Assembly (NCBI GenBank): GCA_017557665.1
Contig: JAFYYI010000086.1
Location: forward strand, 1 to 64,000
DNA from: Muribaculaceae bacterium
Lineage (GTDB): Bacteria > Bacteroidota > Bacteroidia > Bacteroidales > Muribaculaceae
Direction of reading: 5' to 3'
Length of the DNA stretch: 64,000 bases
Shown: positions 57,218 through 64,000 of the stretch, piece by piece
Layout of the letters: every line of letters begins with the position of its first letter
How positions within the stretch are numbered: the first letter of the stretch is position 1
The notes under the pieces: model-generated
What the model was told of the DNA's origin: nothing
Database searches by the model: none
The model's input: the letters and a program-made list of their open reading frames with translations, nothing else
Program-made: the position numbers and the translations under genes

Positions 57218-58318
57218 CTAGCTATTCCTAACCGGGATTTTATCCACTCTTTTCTGGTGGCGGCCGCCTTCAAATGGGGTTGAGAGGAATGTTTTTACCA
57301 TCTCAAGAGCTTCTTCATTGGTGACAAAGCGTCCTGGCATGGCAAGGACGTTGGCGTCGTTGTGCTGGCGCGCTAAACGTGCCAGTTCGGGTAACCAGCA
57401 AAGAGCTGAGCGGATGCCCTGATGCTTGTTGAGGGTGATGTTGATGCCCTCGCCGCTACCGCACACGGCAATGCCCGGGTAGCACTCGCCACTCTCCACC
57501 GCCAGAGCGCAGGGGTGGGCGAAATCGGGATAGTCACAGCTATCCTCATTGTAGGTACCAAAGTCTTTGTACTCAATGTTGTTCTCTTTCAAGTAATTGA
57601 TTACTGCTAGCTTGGTGGCAAATCCGGCATGGTCGCTGCACAGCGCCACGGGAATGCCTGGTTTTAAGATTGTTGTCATAATATTCTGTTTTATTAGTGA
57701 GTCATATATTTCATCAAATTTCTCTCTCAATGCAACGCTGTCGTGAAGCAGATTGCGAAAATCCTGCAGGCGCTTGGCGTTAGCTGACTCGGGAATCCAC
57801 AACTTCAAGTAACCTCCCTCGTCATATTTCTCTGCCATGTGCTCGAGCAGACGCTTGTAGTTCTCTTCTTTGTCAAGAAAAGGATAGTGCTTGAACGAGA
57901 ACTGGATGGTGCGTCGGATTATGGTGTTGCCGTCAATCTGACGGTCGGCCTCAGCAACAAGTCGGCCATATATGGTGCGTGGGTCATGGTCGCTTGAGGC
58001 GCGGTGGTCTTCGGCAGCCTGAGCTATGGTCTCAATCTCGTCGACGGAGAACCACTGCAGCAGTCGCTGGTCTTCACGGATGATGCGCGCGCTCTCGGTG
58101 TGATGCACCTTGCGGCCAACCTCAAGTCCCAAGTCATGATAGGCTGCAGCCACAAGCAGCATGGCACGGTCAACACTCGGATAATACCGCGCCAACCGCT
58201 GACTCTCCTCCATCACATAATGCACATGGTCACGGCGATGCCCAGCATCGAATGCATCATAGCGAGGCACTATCTCCTGCTCTAGAAACGCCGCTATCTC
58301 GTTATATCTGTCGTTCAT
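57218..58318 (-). CDS. HD-domain phosphohydrolase fused to ribose-5-phosphate isomerase B
   Basis: 366 residues in one frame. Residues 1-205 form an HD domain: AGHRRDHVHYVMEESQRLAR (His27), AAAYHDLGLEVG (His61-Asp62), and AAEDHRASSDHDPRT. From about 214 (MTTILKPGIPVALCSDHAGF) the sequence is an RpiB: VCGSGEGINITLNKHQGIRS, PGRFVTNEEALEMV. RpiB interconverts ribose 5-phosphate and ribulose 5-phosphate; the HD part should hydrolyse a nucleotide or phosphate ester. An ATG at 57679 could give RpiB alone. Its start overlaps the lpxB stop by four bases. Confidence 0.9.
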   Translation of the reverse strand: MNDRYNEIAAFLEQEIVPRYDAFDAGHRRDHVHYVMEESQRLARYYPSVDRAMLLVAAAYHDLGLEVGRKVHHTESARIIREDQRLLQWFSVDEIETIAQAAEDHRASSDHDPRTIYGRLVAEADRQIDGNTIIRRTIQFSFKHYPFLDKEENYKRLLEHMAEKYDEGGYLKLWIPESANAKRLQDFRNLLHDSVALREKFDEIYDSLIKQNIMTTILKPGIPVALCSDHAGFATKLAVINYLKENNIEYKDFGTYNEDSCDYPDFAHPCALAVESGECYPGIAVCGSGEGINITLNKHQGIRSALCWLPELARLARQHNDANVLAMPGRFVTNEEALEMVKTFLSTPFEGGRHQKRVDKIPVRNS

Positions 58319-59535
58319 CTTAATTCTTCAATTATGCGTTTTGCGGTGGTTGTAGCACAGTCTTTCTCCGTCAAAATCTCCGCCATGCGTTTATAACCTT
58401 CAAGCATCTCCTGGCGTTCTGAGCCGTCATTGAGCAATTTCGTGAGCCAAGAATCCACGTTTTCCACCGAACAGTTATGCAACAGCAACTCAGGAATCAG
58501 CGGAGCATCGGTAATTAGGTTGGGAAGAGTCACATACTTGCCCTTGATGAGTTTGCTGTAAAACCAATACATCCGTTTGCTGCCGTTCATGCGGTAGCAA
58601 GCTACCTGTGGTGTGCCGAGCAGAGCAGTCTCAAGGGTGGCGGTGCCAGAGGTGACAAGCGCCACTCGGGCATTACGCACCAACTCAAAAGTCTGGTCGC
58701 GAAGCACCGGAATCTTATTTTCGTTTATCGTTGTTCGTTTATCGTTTATCGAAGACAATGGTGAAATAAAAGGCTCTCCACTCTCCACTCTGCACTCTCC
58801 ACTTTCAATTTCGCCCATCACCTCTTTATATAACTCATCATCAATGCTTGGCGCTCCGGCAATCACCGCCTGACAGTCATTGTGACGGCGAGCTGCGGCG
58901 AGCATAGTGGGCAGATTGTCGCGTATCTCTTTCTTGCGTGAACCAGGAACAATGGCTATAATAGGTTTATCGTGGTCGAGACCATTCTCAGCACGGAACT
59001 CGGCAGCTAGGCGCATCTTGGCAACGGCAGTGGCAATCTCTTTGACTGTGGGATTTCCCACATATTCCACCTCATAGTCATGCTTACGGTAAAACTCAGT
59101 CTCAAACGGCAAAATCGAGTACATGCGCTTCACATAACGCTTGATGTCCTTAACACGGTACTCCTTCCAAGCCCACACCTTCGGCGAGATAAAATAAAAC
59201 ACTGGTATTCCCTGCTTATTCGCCCACTTCGCCATCTTGAGATTGAATGACGGGTAGTCGATGAGAATCAGAGCATCGGGGCGATTATCAGTCATGACTT
59301 GCTTAGCGCGCTTCATAAATCCCATTATGCTGCCTAAGTGCTTTATCACCTCAATGAAACCCATAAATGCCATGTCGCGGTAATGGATAATAGGCTCATG
59401 GCCGGCACTGCGAGCCATAAGGTCACCGCCAAGAAAATCGACCTGTGCCTGAGTGTCATGTTCCTTGAGCGCCGTGATGAGCGCACTTCCATGAATATCG
59501 CCCGAGGCCTCGCCAGCTATAATGAAGTATTTCAT
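58315..59535 (-). CDS. lpxB: Lipid-A-disaccharide synthase, with repeat-derived insert
   Basis: 406 residues; family members have about 380. MKYFIIAGEASGDIHGSALI, FISPKVWAWKEYRVKDIKRY, ALVTSGTATLETALLGTPQV and the C-terminal GYKRMAEILTEKDCATTTAK are typical. It joins UDP-2,3-diacylglucosamine and lipid X to the lipid A disaccharide at the inner membrane. Between the APSID and LRDQTFELV segments lies an extra stretch, GEIESGECRVESGEPF followed by SPLSSINDKRTTINENK. It is encoded by tandem GTGGAGAGT- and ATAAACGA-type repeats (58717-58810) like those found in spacers. The frame is kept. Confidence 0.93.
   Translation of the reverse strand: MKYFIIAGEASGDIHGSALITALKEHDTQAQVDFLGGDLMARSAGHEPIIHYRDMAFMGFIEVIKHLGSIMGFMKRAKQVMTDNRPDALILIDYPSFNLKMAKWANKQGIPVFYFISPKVWAWKEYRVKDIKRYVKRMYSILPFETEFYRKHDYEVEYVGNPTVKEIATAVAKMRLAAEFRAENGLDHDKPIIAIVPGSRKKEIRDNLPTMLAAARRHNDCQAVIAGAPSIDDELYKEVMGEIESGECRVESGEPFISPLSSINDKRTTINENKIPVLRDQTFELVRNARVALVTSGTATLETALLGTPQVACYRMNGSKRMYWFYSKLIKGKYVTLPNLITDAPLIPELLLHNCSVENVDSWLTKLLNDGSERQEMLEGYKRMAEILTEKDCATTTAKRIIEELR
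58717..58810. repeat. Microrepeat block inside lpxB
   Basis: TTTCGTTTATCG-type units (58719-58751) and CTCTCCACT-type units (58774-58806) inside the coding sequence; AAACGATAAACGACAACC also occurs in the spacer before mltF (48183-48201). Confidence 0.75.
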
Positions 59536-59555
59536 TTCGAGTTTTCAGTTTTTTT

Positions 59556-59578
59556 TAGGGACAAGGCATGCCTTGTCC
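59556..59578. repeat. GGACAAGGC palindrome, copy 4
   Basis: TAGGGACAAGGCATGCCTTG then TCC, a perfect inner palindrome, between lpxB and the flippase gene. Confidence 0.85.
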
Positions 59579-59594
59579 GTTTGTCAGTAGTTAG

Positions 59595-61028
59595 TCATCG
59601 CACCCAAACGCGATAAGCCATGCGCAGACACAAAGGTGCCGCCACAGCAAATATCATCAACGCAAAGTACCACATCCCAAGCTGCATGGCAAGGACTGCG
59701 ACGATGCACACAAGCAGGGTGGCTGACAAATTGCGATAACACTTCACACTCAACGTGAGGTGATATACCTTGAAATATACTACCGAGACGATGATGGTGT
59801 AGATGACATACCATGCTAGGTAGGCATAGCCCAAACCGTCAACCCCCCAATAGATGAAGCACACAATGTTGAGAACTAAGCCCATCACGGCACTAATTGA
59901 CTCGGTAATCAAAAAAATCTTGCCGTCGCCCTTTGCCAGCATCACAAATGCCATACACCATGACATAGCACGCAACACAGTGCCAACCACACCCCAAGAG
60001 ATATAGGTAATAATCACTTCAAACTCCTTGCTATAGAGTAGCCACACTAGTTGAGAGCGCAACAAGATAAAAGCCAGCAGGCACGGAGTGAGCACCATGA
60101 AGGCTATGTTCATCTCCTGAGAGACAAAAATGCGGAGGCGGCGGTCATTATTCGCCACACGAGCCAAACGGGGATAAAACTCCATACCTAGGGCTGCAAA
60201 AACCAAACCCGCATACTTGTCGATGAGCGTATAACCCGCCTGGTAAAACCCCACAGAGTGGGTGCCACTATAAATATTGAGCCATGAGACAAAGGCATAG
60301 GATGAAAACATCGCAACAAACGAACCAAGAGTCATGAACACACCCAGTTTGATAAATCCAGCCCCCATACGCTCCGTATCTCGAGGTAAAACCTCGGCAG
60401 GAGGGTATTCTTTGTCTTTATAGATAAACGCTGCCACAACTAAACACAATGCGTAGGCAACGATTGACGGCAGCACACTATCCTCACGAAGAAAATAGAA
60501 AAGTGGTATGGATATAAACAGACCGCCAAGCACACCACTTACCGTGACACGAGCCAGGCGTTTGAGTTTAGACAAGCCCTGGAGCACCGCATACTCACCA
60601 TTGGTCAACGCCATAAACAGCACAGCAACTGCTAAAGCCACAAAGTGCCACTCATGCGTATAGTCTCCAAATGAGAAACGACTAAGAAACGGTGCCAAGC
60701 CCATTGTAATCAAAGCACCGCCTAATCCTAACCATAGTGACCATCGGCGCACTACAGTCAACATGCGTGAGATAAGTGACTTGTCGCGCTGCTCCACTGC
60801 CATCGAAATGTCGCGCACGCTGCTATTTCGCACCCCCAGATTGGTGGCGGTGTTCATCATTTCGAGTGCCTGATTGTAAATGCCAAACAGTCCCACTCCC
60901 AAAGGTCCTATCCACAATGCCACAAGCTTGGTACGGATTACCGAACATAAAATCGTCAAGACCTGAACACCTCCAAATATGCCCATCGCCTTGAGTATTA
61001 CTTTCGATAATCCTTCACGCTTGCTCAT
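59595..61028 (-). CDS. Polysaccharide flippase (Wzx/O-antigen translocase-like)
   Basis: 477 residues with about twelve to fourteen membrane segments. The start KAMGIFGGVQVLTILCSVIR and GPLGVGLFGIYNQALEMMNT, GTHSVGFYQAGYTLIDKYAG are typical of the MOP/MATE polysaccharide-transport family. It flips undecaprenyl-linked sugar repeat units across the inner membrane. No glycosyltransferase genes are adjacent except the GNAT/FemAB-like gene upstream, so the glycan is unknown. Confidence 0.9.
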   Translation of the reverse strand: MSKREGLSKVILKAMGIFGGVQVLTILCSVIRTKLVALWIGPLGVGLFGIYNQALEMMNTATNLGVRNSSVRDISMAVEQRDKSLISRMLTVVRRWSLWLGLGGALITMGLAPFLSRFSFGDYTHEWHFVALAVAVLFMALTNGEYAVLQGLSKLKRLARVTVSGVLGGLFISIPLFYFLREDSVLPSIVAYALCLVVAAFIYKDKEYPPAEVLPRDTERMGAGFIKLGVFMTLGSFVAMFSSYAFVSWLNIYSGTHSVGFYQAGYTLIDKYAGLVFAALGMEFYPRLARVANNDRRLRIFVSQEMNIAFMVLTPCLLAFILLRSQLVWLLYSKEFEVIITYISWGVVGTVLRAMSWCMAFVMLAKGDGKIFLITESISAVMGLVLNIVCFIYWGVDGLGYAYLAWYVIYTIIVSVVYFKVYHLTLSVKCYRNLSATLLVCIVAVLAMQLGMWYFALMIFAVAAPLCLRMAYRVWVR

Positions 61029-61032
61029 AAAT

Positions 61033-61075
61033 ACTTGGTTATTGGTTATTGGTTATCGGTTATCGGTTATTGGTT
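61033..61075. repeat. GGTTATTGGTTATC microrepeat
   Basis: About six 7-mers (GGTTATT/GGTTATC) directly upstream of the flippase start (minus strand). Confidence 0.75.
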
Positions 61076-61102
61076 GAGAGTCACTTAACACTTATAACTT
61101 TC

Positions 61103-61126
61103 GGACAAGGCACGCCTTGTCCCTAC
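61103..61126. repeat. GGACAAGGC palindrome, copy 5
   Basis: GGACAAGGCACGCCTTGTCC then CTAC, in the spacer between the GNAT-like and flippase genes. Confidence 0.85.
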
Positions 61127-61133
61127 TTAACCC

Positions 61134-62078
61134 TTACAACTTGACACTTAACACTTGATAGACAATTCCTCGACCACCCATGCGGCACTTCTGGCGCACA
61201 AGACCTTCGTTGAGATACAAGCCGCCGTTCTCGGTAGAGATTCCGAAGTCGAAATAGCGGTACCCTGCCTGCGACGACTCTTTAATGAGATAATCAAATA
61301 GCAATGTCAACGCCTTGAATTCCCTGCCACGCTCGGAAGAGGCGATGTACTGGCAGTGAGCAACCTCATTGCCGCAATAATACATCACCACGCCAGCAAG
61401 TATTTCATCGCCAAGCGTTGCGGTGTAGAGTTTGATGTTCTCTGGAAAACGGGAATGAAGCAACATTATCTCGTCGAGGGAATGAACAGGATGCTTGCCG
61501 TATTTCTCCATCAGCAAAGTGTCAAGCAAATGCCAGTAGCCTTGCCAATCATCCGACTCTGCCACCTTCACCCCACTCTTGAGAGCTAAATTAACATTGC
61601 GCTTGTTGCCACGATCAAAAGGCAACGGCTCGTCAAGGTCGATAGTGGTGGATATATTGCTCTCAGTAAGTACTCCACCAACCCTGAAAATGGCATAAAG
61701 ATCCTCCTCACATGGATAACGGTGATATATGTGAGGAACAGGTTTATATATAATCTTTTCGATGCCTTCGTTCTGCAAAAACTCAATAGCGGAATCCCAC
61801 ACCGACAGCATAGTAGTGACATCGAAATGCCGCAACGGCACCAGCCAGCTGCCGTAAGTGAGGCCACGGTGGCTATAGAGCGTGTTTCCCTCACGACAAG
61901 CTGGCAACACGGCAAGAATCTTGTCGCAGTCACGCGCCATCAGTGAAAAATCGGCAAAGCGGTCACTGTGATAGTCCATATAGTCGCGCAGATGCATGAA
62001 TGTGCCGTTACGTGAGTTCCTCACAGCCTCATCCCATTCTTGCCTGCTCTGTGTAGTATATTTCTCAATTTTAACCAT
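61134..62078 (-). CDS. GNAT/FemAB-like acyltransferase
   Basis: 314 residues. The two-lobed pattern (RNGTFMHLRDYMDYHSDRFA; AVLPACREGNTLYSHRGLTY; KLYTATLGDEILAGVVMYYC; FDFGISTENGGLYLNEGLVR) is that of FemAB-type or double-GNAT enzymes that transfer aminoacyl or acetyl groups to sugars or peptidoglycan precursors. Donor and acceptor cannot be read from sequence. Its ATG overlaps the stop of the DUF4292 gene by one base (TGATG), and the flippase gene follows, which suggests a role in cell-surface sugar modification. Confidence 0.72.
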   Translation of the reverse strand: MVKIEKYTTQSRQEWDEAVRNSRNGTFMHLRDYMDYHSDRFADFSLMARDCDKILAVLPACREGNTLYSHRGLTYGSWLVPLRHFDVTTMLSVWDSAIEFLQNEGIEKIIYKPVPHIYHRYPCEEDLYAIFRVGGVLTESNISTTIDLDEPLPFDRGNKRNVNLALKSGVKVAESDDWQGYWHLLDTLLMEKYGKHPVHSLDEIMLLHSRFPENIKLYTATLGDEILAGVVMYYCGNEVAHCQYIASSERGREFKALTLLFDYLIKESSQAGYRYFDFGISTENGGLYLNEGLVRQKCRMGGRGIVYQVLSVKL

Positions 62079-62908
62079 CAGTTCCCACCAAGCAGTTGCA
62101 TAATATCCTTGCCATCAATGCGCTTATAGTTCTTGGGTATTTGGGTGTCAATGGTAAAACTCTCATTCCAAACTATGTCCTTATACTCCAAGTCAAGATT
62201 CAACGAATTGCCGTTGAGTTTTGTCGACACACTGGCCTCGGTGGCCACTTTTCCTGCCACACTGCCCTGCACTTTGCTATATGTCACGCTATAGGTCGAA
62301 GTTCCCGAACTGCTGGGAATCACGTTAAGCGACACGATATTATTACGGCTGTTGTACACAAAATTGTAGTCAAAGCCCTTAAACTGATTCTTAGGAGTCA
62401 AAATCACTTTGTTGTTCTCGACACTAACCTTGAAGTCATCTTTCAAGTCCTGTGTCAACGAGCCTTTCCCCAATTCAAATGCACGCCCCAAGAAAATATC
62501 TTGGAGAGCGCCCACAGTAACAGGTATGCCATTGGTGAGCAGCGACGCTTTTTCAAGGATATAGCGCTTGTGCAGCTTATCAACAAGTAAGATAGAGTCG
62601 CCATTAATCACCATCTTGGCGGCCTCAATACCCAGCATGGGGCGCACCGACACATAAATGCTCTTGTTGCGAATCATCTTCATCTGCATAGATGAACTCA
62701 GTGACTTTCCATTAGAACCTATCTCCACATTGCCGCCGCTCTTGAAGGTACGCCAATCGGCCTGATAGAACGCCGCAATGTCAACATTATCGCTGGTCGC
62801 AATCACCACTCCATTGTCATCTTCAATTGGCACCACTTTCTTGGAACATGATGCAAGCGCCACTATGACAATCGTCAATAATGCTATCTTGGTTGAATAT
62901 CTTTTCAT
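62078..62908 (-). CDS. DUF4292 lipoprotein
   Basis: 276 residues. The signal peptide MKRYSTKIALLTIVIVA ends in LASC (Cys 20). The mature beta-rich part has SGGNVEIGSNGKSLSSSMQM, RPMLGIEAAKMVINGDSILL and LVDKLHKRYILEKASLL, typical of DUF4292, which is related to LolB/LolA-like folds. It may handle lipoproteins or lipids in the periplasm. It sits 6 bp after the upstream TPR gene, a pairing often seen in Bacteroidota. Confidence 0.85.
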   Translation of the reverse strand: MKRYSTKIALLTIVIVALASCSKKVVPIEDDNGVVIATSDNVDIAAFYQADWRTFKSGGNVEIGSNGKSLSSSMQMKMIRNKSIYVSVRPMLGIEAAKMVINGDSILLVDKLHKRYILEKASLLTNGIPVTVGALQDIFLGRAFELGKGSLTQDLKDDFKVSVENNKVILTPKNQFKGFDYNFVYNSRNNIVSLNVIPSSSGTSTYSVTYSKVQGSVAGKVATEASVSTKLNGNSLNLDLEYKDIVWNESFTIDTQIPKNYKRIDGKDIMQLLGGN

Positions 62909-62914
62909 CTTGAT

Positions 62915-64000
62915 CTATTTTTCAAAATATGACTTATTTTCCACTTTACGTTTCAGGATATCGCTTTCAGGACTGAGTTCAAGCGCCTTCTCCCACTGCT
63001 TCACCGCCTCATCGGAGTCTCCAGTCATATACAGGATATCACCATAATGCTCTAAGATATCGGAATTGGGCTCGTCGGCATTTGAAATCGCTGATTTGAT
63101 ATAAAACAGCGCCATGTCATAGTTTTTCTTCTTGAAATATACCCAAGCGTAAGTGTCGATAAAAGTGGCATTATTGGGATTGGCGTTGACAGCCTTAGCT
63201 GCCATACTCTCGGCCTTGTCGAGGTCTTTTTCACTGAGCGAGAGGAAGTAGGCATAGTTGTTCATCACACTGGTGTTGCCGGGGCAGATACTCAACGCTT
63301 GATCATAAAGCCTATAGGCACCTATCGAGTCGCCAGTCTCCACCAGCACATCGCCTTTACCGCCCAAGAGGTCGCTGTAGAGCTCATTGTCCTTCACGCT
63401 GTCCACCATCGCCAGGGCATCGTCATAGGTGGCGATTGCCTTGTCATATTCTTTCATCTGATAGTATAACGGAGCAATATACCGGTATAAATCCATATTC
63501 TCGGGATTATATTCCAAGGCTTTCTTGGCGGCTTCAATGGCTTTAGGATAATTCTCATCCATTACGTTAACAACCATGAGCCTCTGCCAAGCCCCAGAAT
63601 TTGTGGGGTCCAAGTCAAGGGCATAGCCCAATTCCTCAACAGCATGCTTGTAGTCCTTTATAGTAGTGAAATACATACTGTATAGCTCATGAACCTTTGA
63701 CTCGAGCGGATGCTGCTCTATCATCACCTTGAAGAGATTGTTGACGCGATCGGTAGAGTCATTGCGCATAATCTGAGCCGACGTGTATTGGGTCAGCACA
63801 TCGAGCTTGGTATCAACATCCAAACCTGGGGCAACAAGGGCGTTGTAGATTTGCTTGTCGTAGTTAATGGAATCGCCCATCGCATCATAATACTGTGCTT
63901 TAGCAAAATACACATTGCCATTATTGGGCTCCAGCTCTTGCGCACGGTCGAGATAATAGACTGCACTGTCGGGCATATTGAACTGATTGAACATCTCACT
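62915..64000 (-). CDS. Tetratricopeptide-repeat protein, N-terminus outside window
   Basis: At least 359 residues of TPR units are visible (for example PDSAVYYLDRAQELEPNNGN, NYPKAIEAAKKALEYNPENM, EKDLDKAESMAAKAVNANPN, SDEAVKQWEKALELSPESDI), nine or more repeats. The frame stays open to the right edge, so the start is missing. It is probably an exported protein-interaction scaffold, co-transcribed with the DUF4292 gene. Confidence 0.88.
   Translation of the reverse strand, partial: SEMFNQFNMPDSAVYYLDRAQELEPNNGNVYFAKAQYYDAMGDSINYDKQIYNALVAPGLDVDTKLDVLTQYTSAQIMRNDSTDRVNNLFKVMIEQHPLESKVHELYSMYFTTIKDYKHAVEELGYALDLDPTNSGAWQRLMVVNVMDENYPKAIEAAKKALEYNPENMDLYRYIAPLYYQMKEYDKAIATYDDALAMVDSVKDNELYSDLLGGKGDVLVETGDSIGAYRLYDQALSICPGNTSVMNNYAYFLSLSEKDLDKAESMAAKAVNANPNNATFIDTYAWVYFKKKNYDMALFYIKSAISNADEPNSDILEHYGDILYMTGDSDEAVKQWEKALELSPESDILKRKVENKSYFEK

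Overview
The window looks like a chromosomal segment of an anaerobic Bacteroidales bacterium; I cannot fix the genus. Reasons: repeated promoters of the Bacteroidota form TTTG-N19/20-TAnnTTTG, a one-piece hybrid two-component regulator, a Rho factor with a very long low-complexity insert, a lipid A synthase, many lipoproteins, and a 47-bp CRISPR repeat of the Bacteroides type II-C kind. No prophage, insertion sequence or tRNA gene was recognised.

Layout. 1-1180: the end of a CRISPR array, a stretch with an 88-bp direct repeat, and the RNase P RNA gene behind a hairpin-plus-promoter cassette that recurs before cdsA (47194-47275). 1369-19691: housekeeping and envelope genes (folC, two half-size chromate transporters, a phosphoethanolamine-transferase-like enzyme, L31, a large six-hairpin-glycosidase-like lipoprotein next to a TPR-sensor hybrid kinase, small lipoproteins, an MscS channel, a TPR protein, a HU/SPOR membrane protein, a His/Gly-rich lipoprotein and a C45-type acylase). 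20009-22249: rho, with a terminator-like hairpin in its leader.

22673-31833 is the most unusual part: fourteen small, acidic, Lys/Glu/Asp-rich lipoproteins of 114-175 residues, all on the plus strand. Eleven share a conserved ~35-base element in their 5' leader, ending 20-30 bases before the ATG (core GCCGA, CGCT, four variable bases, AGG, GTAGGC). The genes are mosaics: signal peptides, mature domains, 3' ends, promoters and terminators are exchanged between members. I do not recognise the family or the RNA element and regard this as the best candidate for an undescribed system: a set of diversifying surface or periplasmic lipoproteins under one shared post-transcriptional control.

31921-46941 (minus strand) is a nearly complete lysine-to-butyrate/acetate fermentation cluster, read from atoD down to etfA: atoD, kal, kce, kdd, kamA, kamB, kamC, kamD, kamE, atoA, crt, hbd, bcd, etfB, etfA. 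Lysine is isomerised by KamA and KamDE, oxidised by Kdd and cleaved with acetyl-CoA by Kce. Kal deaminates the product to crotonyl-CoA, Bcd/Etf reduces it and AtoDA releases butyrate. The thiolase is missing, and the two CoA-transferase subunits sit at opposite ends.

47300-64000 returns to housekeeping and envelope functions: cdsA, a murein transglycosylase, deoD, a membrane glycosyltransferase-like protein, an LptF/G permease, tgt, greA, a HIT protein, a DMT transporter, an HD-RpiB fusion, lpxB, a flippase, a GNAT/FemAB-like protein, a DUF4292 lipoprotein and a truncated TPR protein. Spacers hold short palindromes, MITE-like elements and 9-11-mer tandem repeats, and one such repeat block lies in frame inside lpxB.
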